A DNA stretch of 9,086 bases, from positions 1 to 9,086 of the forward strand of contig DYRE01000075.1 in NCBI GenBank assembly GCA_020718965.1, given 5' to 3'. A program made the translations under genes and the position numbers. A model generated the notes under the pieces. That model ran no database searches. It had not been told where the DNA came from and saw only the letters and a program-made list of their open reading frames with translations. The stretch's first letter is position 1, and each line of letters opens with the position of its first letter. This DNA comes from Desulfomonile tiedjei (GTDB taxonomy: Bacteria > Desulfobacterota > Desulfomonilia > Desulfomonilales > Desulfomonilaceae). Shown here one piece after another: positions 3,918 to 9,086 of this stretch.

Positions 3918-6709
3918 CCGTTACTTTTGAGCACTCCCGCGCACCGCGGACAAACTTCGGGAAATTCCAAATCAGAACCAATGGCAGAACTCCATATCCA
4001 GCAACGGGGACATTTTTGTCCCTGAGCGCGCTCGACTTCGATTTTTACACCCGAGAGAGGATTGACCTCTGCGTTTGGCTCGCATTCCAACTCAATATCG
4101 GTCAGGTCTAGCTGAGAAACGATGAAAAAACCTTCGGGATCTTCCATCTCCCTGATATTCTGAATAAACTCGGTCGGTCCACTTATCATTAATCTGGCTT
4201 CCAGAGAGGAGCCAATCAACTTGGACCCCCTGGCTTCCTCAAGAACCTTGGAAGCTTCTTGTCTAAGAGCAAGCATGTTGCTCCAGACCAGCTTCTCTTC
4301 GTTGGTCAATTCAACACCTGGCACAGTTTCCGGAAACGAAGCCAGATGAACGCTGGATTCGTTGTCCTCCCCTCTATTGAATTCACGCCAGACTTCCTCT
4401 GCTGTGAATGCCAGTACGGGCGCCATAAGTCTAATCAGGGATGAAACTATATGGTGTAAGGCTGTCTGAGCTGATCTTCTCTGTCTTCCATTGGACTTTT
4501 CCACATACAGACGGTCTTTGAGAATGTCCAGGTACAGAGAAGACAAATCCACCGTGCAATAGTTGTAGAGTGTATGAAAAACCACGTGAAAATCAAAGTC
4601 CTCGTAAGCTTTCGTTACCTTTAAGATAACGCCGTTCAGCCTGTTTAAGGCAAACCTGTCCAACGCCATCATGTCTTGTGGAAGCGCCTTTTCACTTAAA
4701 TCAAAATCGGCAAGGTTTCCCAGGAGAAAACGGCAAGTGTTGCGGATACGGCGATACGCTTCCGAGAGTCTGTCCAAAATTTCGGACGAAATTCTTATGT
4801 CGTCTCGATAATCCTCGGCAGATACCCATAATCGGAGGATATCGGCGCCATACTTGTCAACAATTTGGGAGGGCTGAATGACGTTCCCCAGTGACTTGGA
4901 CATCTTTTTTCCCTGGCCATCCACTACAAACCCGTGGGTAAGTACGTTCTTGTAGGGCGCTTTGCGCCTCGTCCCAACGGAAGTGAGCATGGCGCTGTGA
5001 AACCATCCTCTATGCTGGTCACTCCCTTCAAGATACATGTCCGCAGGATAGGCAAGCGTCGGTCTGGCTTCGAGCACCGAGGCCCAACTAACTCCTGAGT
5101 CAAACCAGACATCGAGAATATCTCTTTCTTTTATAAACGAAGAGCTTCCACATTTCGGACATTTCAAACCTTCAGGGACCAGATCTGACGACTCAGATTC
5201 AAACCACACGTCCGCGCCTTTTTCTTCAAAAAGCCGGGCGGTTTTTTCGAACAATTCAGGCGGAGCCACCACCGAATCACATTCCGAACACCTTACGGCA
5301 GTAATGGGAACACCCCAACTGCGCTGTCTTGAGATACACCAGTCCGGTCTATGCTCGATCATTCCGTAAATTCTGTCTCTCCCCCACCTGGGAATCCACT
5401 TTACGGTGTCTATGGCTTTTAGAGCCGAGTCCCTAAGCCCTGTCTGGTCCATGGAGATGAACCATTGATGTGTCGCCCTGAAGATTACCGGTTTCTTGCA
5501 ACGCCAACAATGAGGATAACTATGACTCATTTCCTCTGAGGCCATCAGAGCTCCAACCTCTGCAAGCTTCTCAATGATTTCACGATTGGCGCTGAAAACG
5601 AATTTACCGGCAAAGAAACCCACCTCATCTGTAAATCTTCCTCGATCATCGACAGGGGCGTAGACATCTATGTTGTAAAGACGACCTACTTCATAATCTT
5701 CCTGACCGTGACCGGGCGCTATGTGGACGCAACCTGTTCCGGTATCCAGAGTTACAAAATCGGCAAGAATCAGTTGTGAAGTCCTGTCATAGATTGGGTG
5801 AGCGCACTTTAGGCCTTCCAGAGTTTTCCCCGGAAATTCGGCCAATACCCTATAATCGGGTTTATCGAATATTTCCATGGTTGTTGGGACAAGTCTTTGG
5901 GCAAGCACATAGACATCATCACCGGCCTTTACCGCGGCATACTGCTCAGAAGGGTGGGCGGCGATAGCCAGGTTTGCGGGAATGGTCCAAGGTGTTGTAG
6001 TCCAGATTACGACGTTGACTCTTTCACCTTTAAGCTCTGGGATCCTTAAAGAAAAATCATCCACTGCCGCGAATTTCACATAAATCGAAGGAGTAGAAGA
6101 ATCGGCATATTCAACCTCAGCCTCAGCCAAGGCTGTCACGCATGAGGAACACCAGTAAACCGGCTTCTTCCCCCTATAAACAGATCCGGATTCGAAAAAA
6201 CGTCCCAGCTCTCTCACAATGGTCGCCTGATATTTGTAATTCATCGTAAGATATGGGTCTTGCCATTCACCGAAAACTCCAAGCCTCTGGAATTCGCTAC
6301 GCTGAATATCGATGAACTTGGTAGCGTATTCCCTGCATTTTTTTCTAACATCAACCTCAGTCATTTGGGCCTTTGCTTTGCCCAGTTCCTTGTCTACCTG
6401 ATGCTCTATGGGCAATCCATGGCAATCCCAGCCAGGAACATAGTCGGAGTTGTATCCTGCCATGAACCTCGATTTGACAATCATGTCCTTGAGTATCTTA
6501 TTAAGCGCTGTTCCAAGGTGAATGTGACCATTAGCATAAGGGGGACCATCATGCAGAATATACTTTGGCCTGCCTTGACCCTTTTGAATGATCTTTTTGT
6601 ATATGCCTGTTTCTTCCCAATGTCTTAGGGTTTCAGGTTCTTTCTTTGGTAGATTGGCACGCATGGGGAAACTGGTTTTTGGGAGATTGAGAGTATCCTT
6701 GTAATCCAT
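3914..6709 (-). CDS. ileS: isoleucyl-tRNA synthetase (class I, bacterial type)
   Basis: The 931-residue cytoplasmic enzyme charges tRNA-Ile with isoleucine using ATP. The class I HIGH motif appears as HLGT (64-67) after DGPPYANGHI, and WDCHGLPIE follows. The central insertion holds the CP1 editing domain that hydrolyses Val-tRNA-Ile, including WTTTPWTIPAN. KMSKS is intact at 602-606, the same position as in E. coli IleS. The C-terminus has the zinc finger C900-x2-C903 ... C920-x2-C923 typical of the type 1 enzyme, and the length equals the E. coli enzyme (938) within a few residues. GGAGG (6718-6722) lies 8 bases before ATG 6709. It is the first gene of an ileS-lspA-DUF167 operon. In the 170-base divergent spacer I see no T-box and no convincing minus-strand promoter (TTGACT at 6800-6805 lacks a good -10 partner). 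Confidence 0.98.
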   Translation of the reverse strand: MDYKDTLNLPKTSFPMRANLPKKEPETLRHWEETGIYKKIIQKGQGRPKYILHDGPPYANGHIHLGTALNKILKDMIVKSRFMAGYNSDYVPGWDCHGLPIEHQVDKELGKAKAQMTEVDVRKKCREYATKFIDIQRSEFQRLGVFGEWQDPYLTMNYKYQATIVRELGRFFESGSVYRGKKPVYWCSSCVTALAEAEVEYADSSTPSIYVKFAAVDDFSLRIPELKGERVNVVIWTTTPWTIPANLAIAAHPSEQYAAVKAGDDVYVLAQRLVPTTMEIFDKPDYRVLAEFPGKTLEGLKCAHPIYDRTSQLILADFVTLDTGTGCVHIAPGHGQEDYEVGRLYNIDVYAPVDDRGRFTDEVGFFAGKFVFSANREIIEKLAEVGALMASEEMSHSYPHCWRCKKPVIFRATHQWFISMDQTGLRDSALKAIDTVKWIPRWGRDRIYGMIEHRPDWCISRQRSWGVPITAVRCSECDSVVAPPELFEKTARLFEEKGADVWFESESSDLVPEGLKCPKCGSSSFIKERDILDVWFDSGVSWASVLEARPTLAYPADMYLEGSDQHRGWFHSAMLTSVGTRRKAPYKNVLTHGFVVDGQGKKMSKSLGNVIQPSQIVDKYGADILRLWVSAEDYRDDIRISSEILDRLSEAYRRIRNTCRFLLGNLADFDLSEKALPQDMMALDRFALNRLNGVILKVTKAYEDFDFHVVFHTLYNYCTVDLSSLYLDILKDRLYVEKSNGRQRRSAQTALHHIVSSLIRLMAPVLAFTAEEVWREFNRGEDNESSVHLASFPETVPGVELTNEEKLVWSNMLALRQEASKVLEEARGSKLIGSSLEARLMISGPTEFIQNIREMEDPEGFFIVSQLDLTDIELECEPNAEVNPLSGVKIEVERAQGQKCPRCWIWSSAIGSDLEFPEVCPRCAGVLKSNG

Positions 6710-6826
6710 GAATATGTCCTCCGAGGGTTAGGGCTCCAACGTGCTAATCGCCCCATCAATAATGATACAATCTTTTAAAATCAATGATCCGGCCCTTAAA
6801 GTCAATTAAAAACCACTGAAACTTAG

Positions 6827-6855
6827 TTGAGTAATTTTATAACAATTAGTATAAT
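6827..6855 (+). promoter_or_regulatory. sigma-70-type promoter of the transglutaminase-like gene
   Basis: TTGAGT (6827-6832) and a perfect TATAAT (6850-6855) are separated by the ideal 17 bases. The predicted start near 6862 gives a short leader of about 20 bases before ATG 6882. Confidence 0.75.
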
Positions 6856-6881
6856 CAAAAGCAGGGTATTAACTATAAAAC

Positions 6882-8387
6882 ATGATAATCAGGTTTATAT
6901 TATATTTCCTATGCCTTCAAACAACTCTTTTTAGCAGTGGTTGCCTAATTAGGTCCCTCAATCCGGATTCAGAAAGTTTAGGCGCTCCGGCAAAAGGTTA
7001 CGCGTCCTTATCAAATTTTCCCTTCAAAGAGGCCTGGTACGGAATTTATTTTCAGGAAGACAAGATAGGATATAGCCATTTTAAGATATTGCCGTCCGGA
7101 AAGAATTTTGTCATCGAAAGCGACTCAGTCATGAGGCTTACCGCGATGCGAAAAACCAATGAAATCAAAATGACAGAAAAAATATCTGTGGCTCCGGATT
7201 TATCCCTGATCTCTTTTGATTCCAATGTGAAAATGAATCAAAAAGATCTCAAAGTTGAGGGTAAGGTGGACTCAACAAAACTTGTCCTGAAAATGAACGC
7301 TGAAAATGAGAGGATTGACAAGGAGTTTCCTATAGAAGGCAAGATTTTCCACACAAGCGCTATTTCGTTGATGCCAGCCCTAAGGGGATTGCATGACGGC
7401 GCAAAGTATTCGTTCGATGTGTTCAATGTGGAGCGTCAGTCAGTTGAGAACGTTGAGCAGGAAATTTCCCGGGTCAAAGGTTCTCCAGGTCCTTCTGAAG
7501 CGGTTTGGAAGATCACAAACAATTATGGACAATCCCTGGTAAACTCATGGTCAAATCCCAAAGGACTGGTTGTACTCGAGAAGGGGCTGGATGGTTCTTT
7601 GATAACCATACTTGAGGATCAGGAATCAGCAAAACAGTTCATGGAAAAAAGGGCAGCTCAAAAAGATCTCATCCTGGATTTCAGTCTGGTCAAGACACCG
7701 GAGAGGATTGTGAGGCCGGGCCGTACCAAATTTCTTAAAGTCAGGCTTGAAGGTATTCATCCGGACCTAATCGCCAGGAGTAATCGTCAAAAAGTCCTGA
7801 TTCCAGAAAATGGACGACCGGAGGAAGGTTTCGATATTGAGGTTAACGTGGAAGACATCCAACGCATGGTTAACGGTATGGTTTCAACTTCTCGTGAAGA
7901 CGGCGACAGCCTGAAAAGGTATTTGATTTCCACGTCGTCTATCCAGGCTGGGCACGATGAGATAAGGGATCAGGCTCAGAAAATTGTTACAAAAGAATCG
8001 TCAGACCTGGAAAAAGTTATACAACTTGTTAACTGGACAGCGGACAATGTCAAAGGCGAAATGAAGGATTCCTTTTCCGCACTAGAGGTCTTGCGATCCA
8101 AACAGGGCGAATGTCAGTCACACTCACAGCTATATACGGCTCTAGCCAGATCACTTGGAATACCCACACGTATCGTCACAGGACTTGTCTATTCGGACAA
8201 TCTGGGTTTCTTGTATCATGCCTGGGCTGAATCCTACGTTAAGGGGTGGTTGTCTGTTGATCCAACATTGAGACAGACGCCATCAGACGCTACTCACATC
8301 AAACTGGCCTCGAGGGGAGAAGATGATCAAAGTTCCGTTCTCAAAATGATGGGAAAAGTGAGGGTTAAATCCATAGATTACAGATGA
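6882..8387 (+). CDS. transglutaminase-like (papain-fold) domain protein, putative lipoprotein
   Basis: The 501-residue protein starts with a hydrophobic signal peptide (about 1-20, with R4) ending FSSGC21. This is a probable though imperfect lipobox (Ser rather than Leu at -3), so it is likely lipid-anchored; Leu at +2 would favour outer-membrane sorting. Residues about 45-290 contain a beta-rich region beginning AWYGIYFQEDKIGYSHF, often seen before bacterial transglutaminase-like domains. The C-terminal domain carries the catalytic triad in canonical context: GEC411 followed by a helix with LARSLGIPTRIVTG, YH446AWAE, and VD460PT. Known enzymes of this fold are protein cross-linkers, proteases or amidases; the substrate here is unknown, presumably periplasmic protein or peptide. 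The ribosome site is weak (AGGG about 15 bases upstream). It is divergent from ileS-lspA; LspA would process it. A separate promoter lies between it and the selenoprotein gene. Confidence 0.88.
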   Translation: MIIRFILYFLCLQTTLFSSGCLIRSLNPDSESLGAPAKGYASLSNFPFKEAWYGIYFQEDKIGYSHFKILPSGKNFVIESDSVMRLTAMRKTNEIKMTEKISVAPDLSLISFDSNVKMNQKDLKVEGKVDSTKLVLKMNAENERIDKEFPIEGKIFHTSAISLMPALRGLHDGAKYSFDVFNVERQSVENVEQEISRVKGSPGPSEAVWKITNNYGQSLVNSWSNPKGLVVLEKGLDGSLITILEDQESAKQFMEKRAAQKDLILDFSLVKTPERIVRPGRTKFLKVRLEGIHPDLIARSNRQKVLIPENGRPEEGFDIEVNVEDIQRMVNGMVSTSREDGDSLKRYLISTSSIQAGHDEIRDQAQKIVTKESSDLEKVIQLVNWTADNVKGEMKDSFSALEVLRSKQGECQSHSQLYTALARSLGIPTRIVTGLVYSDNLGFLYHAWAESYVKGWLSVDPTLRQTPSDATHIKLASRGEDDQSSVLKMMGKVRVKSIDYR

Positions 8388-8401
8388 ATTTCCGGTCGAG
8401 C

Positions 8402-8429
8402 TTGCAATCGCGGGTCGAGGTAATATAAT
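8402..8429 (+). promoter_or_regulatory. promoter of the selenoprotein gene, embedded in short direct repeats
   Basis: TTGCAA (8402-8407) and a perfect TATAAT (8424-8429) are 16 bases apart, giving a start near 8436. Two heptamers repeat around it: GGTCGAG at 8394-8400 and 8413-8419 (19 bases apart), and AATCGCG at 8406-8412 and 8427-8433 (21 bases apart). Spacings near two helical turns could mark an operator. Confidence 0.6.
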
Positions 8430-8459
8430 CGCGTATCGATAAGTTCCAACTCATTGAAT

Positions 8460-8465
8460 GGAGGA
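8460..8465 (+). promoter_or_regulatory. Shine-Dalgarno site that sets the selenoprotein start
   Basis: GGAGGA lies 7 bases before ATG 8473. An in-frame ATG at 8458 overlaps this site and is therefore unlikely to be the start. Confidence 0.75.
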
Positions 8466-8472
8466 AATTGAA

Positions 8473-8703
8473 ATGTGGGAAACATGCAAGATAACTTATT
8501 GCGGTAGCTGAAACTACCGTCCCAAGGCCGCTAGTCTGGCGGAAGAATTGCAGCGGGAACTCGCCATACAACCTGAACTGGTGATGTCCAGTGGCGGGGT
8601 TTTTGAAGTCGAATATGAAAACGAACTCATTTTTTCGAAAAAAAAGGTCGGTCGTTTTCCAGATAACGGGGAAATCCTGAATTTAATCAGGAAAAAAGTG
8701 TAG
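8473..8703 (+). CDS. SelW-like (Rdx family) selenoprotein, UGA read as selenocysteine
   Basis: The frame from ATG 8473 to TAG 8701-8703 encodes 76 residues if the single in-frame TGA (8509-8511) is read as selenocysteine. The start reads KITYCGSUNYRPKAASLAEE, the beta1-CxxU-alpha1 unit of the Rdx/SelW/SelT/SelH thioredoxin-like family, with Cys10 and Sec13 in the redox motif. The second half has the family ending: GGVFEV (41-46), then ELIFSKKK and GRFPDNGEI. Size matches the usual 75-90 residues, and 63 codons continue without another stop. These proteins are small cytoplasmic thiol/selenol oxidoreductases; partners are unknown. The gene has its own promoter and ribosome site, and a zinc-ribbon gene follows 13 bases later. 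Sec insertion needs SelB, SelC and SelA elsewhere in the genome. A Cys-to-stop mutation is the alternative, but the UGA falls exactly at the family's Sec position. Confidence 0.88.
8502..8550 (+). promoter_or_regulatory. candidate SECIS-like RNA structure around the selenocysteine UGA
   Basis: CGGTAG (8502-8507) and CTACCG (8514-8519) form a perfect 6-bp stem with the UGA in the 6-base loop. Downstream, CCGC (8528-8531) pairs with GCGG (8539-8542) around a 7-base loop, supported by an outer CAA/TTG pairing (8523-8525 with 8548-8550). The distance from UGA to this loop is 20 bases, within the range described for bacterial SECIS elements. The loop has G as its third base in this fold; in an alternative GCC/GGC pairing (8527-8529 with 8538-8540) G is first. 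The structure was paired by hand, not computed. Confidence 0.5.
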
Positions 8704-8716
8704 GCGGATTATAAAA

Positions 8717-9086
8717 ATGGTTGTTAAATGTTTCAGTTGCGAGACCCTGTTGAAAGTAAATGAAAATGATATAGCCGCAGGATCCAAGACTGGCGTTCGT
8801 TGTCCAAAATGCGGAGCCGAGGGCGTAACAGAGTCGCCGCCTCTTGAGCAAGATGGCAACACCGGTCCTCTGTCAGTCCATAATCTGGATGCGCCCATGG
8901 CCACTGATAGCGGCGTGACGAATTCCAGACACGCTGATTCTTCCTCAGCGAATTGGCTTTCAGGAAACCCTCCAGAAATGACAATGCCCGAGGATGCTTT
9001 TCGGGAATTTCGTTTCCCGGTCGAGACTGATCCGTTGTCAGGACAAAGAGCATCCTGGAGCTTGAGATCCAAAATGTTGGTTTTAG
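8717..9086 (+). CDS. N-terminal part of a zinc-ribbon (MJ0042-type) protein, truncated by the window edge
   Basis: From ATG 8717 an uninterrupted frame of 123 codons reaches the right end without a stop. Residues 5-33 form a zinc ribbon, C5-x2-C8 and C29-P-K-C32-G, spaced as in the MJ0042/zinc-ribbon-5 family often found at the N-terminus of regulatory or secretion-related proteins of deltaproteobacteria and relatives. Residues about 34-115 are Ser/Pro/Gly/Asp-rich and look like a disordered linker. The last visible residues, RSKMLVL, could begin a membrane span, but the rest is outside the window. A moderate ribosome site, GGCGGA, overlaps the end of the selenoprotein gene, and the 13-base gap makes cotranscription with it likely. 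Full function cannot be judged from this fragment. Confidence 0.8.
   Translation, partial: MVVKCFSCETLLKVNENDIAAGSKTGVRCPKCGAEGVTESPPLEQDGNTGPLSVHNLDAPMATDSGVTNSRHADSSSANWLSGNPPEMTMPEDAFREFRFPVETDPLSGQRASWSLRSKMLVL

Noticed and set aside
4924..5112. Minus-strand ORF of 62 codons inside ileS in another frame
   Set aside because: It is an out-of-frame shadow of the KMSKS-proximal part of ileS.
6074..6709. IleS HIGH motif reading HLGT considered as a defective active site
   Set aside because: The last position of HIGH varies in class I synthetases, and all other catalytic, editing and zinc-binding motifs are intact, so the enzyme is judged functional.
6710..6881. Possible T-box or other leader regulation of ileS
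   Set aside because: I could find no T-box core sequence, terminator/antiterminator pair or specifier stem in the 170-base spacer; TTGACT at 6800-6805 lacks a good -10 partner.
8365..8571. Minus-strand ORF of 68 codons across the selenoprotein promoter
   Set aside because: It is antisense to the selenoprotein start and the end of the transglutaminase gene, with no coding signature.
8683..9072. Minus-strand ORFs of 129 and 106 codons at the right edge
   Set aside because: They are antisense to the zinc-ribbon gene, whose N-terminal cysteine pattern and ribosome site are convincing.

Overview
The window looks like chromosomal DNA of an anaerobic deltaproteobacterium in the broad sense (Desulfobacterota). 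This is an inference from three things: a Desulfovibrio-type single-cluster ferredoxin, a SelW-like selenoprotein read through an in-frame UGA, and an ileS-lspA operon of proteobacterial type. No phage, insertion sequence, CRISPR array, tRNA or rRNA is visible.

Layout from left to right. 74-577 (+) is a gamma-carbonic anhydrase-like hexapeptide protein. 746-925 (+) encodes a small, very acidic unknown protein with its own promoter and a strong bidirectional terminator (945-988), which it shares with the convergent yggT (1013-1312, -). An HU-type DNA-binding protein (1555-1827, -) has a promoter and a terminator. An AT-rich, gene-free spacer (1828-2261) separates HU from the divergent ferredoxin gene (2262-2456, +), which is followed by a cysteine-rich YkgJ-family gene (2525-3112, +). 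The YkgJ stop codon overlaps the stop of a convergent DUF167/YggU gene (3109-3393, -). That gene is the last member of an ileS-lspA-DUF167 operon reading leftwards from 6709. A divergent, well-formed promoter drives a transglutaminase-like putative lipoprotein (6882-8387, +). After it come a selenoprotein gene with its own promoter (8473-8703, +) and a zinc-ribbon gene that runs off the right edge (8717 onward).

Three genes are easy to miss with standard ORF calling. The selenoprotein is interrupted by UGA at 8509-8511. The DUF167 gene has no in-frame ATG, GTG or TTG near its start; its best start is a CTG overlapping the lspA stop (CTGA). The terminal zinc-ribbon ORF has no stop inside the window.

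How the genes relate. ileS and lspA form a classical housekeeping operon (tRNA-Ile charging and lipoprotein signal peptide cleavage) with a 4-bp ATGA overlap; LspA would process proteins such as the lipoprotein encoded divergently. The ferredoxin and YkgJ genes are both metal/cysteine-centred and lie in tandem. The most interesting part is the right end, where a lipoprotein transglutaminase, a redox-type selenoprotein and a zinc-ribbon protein lie in a row.
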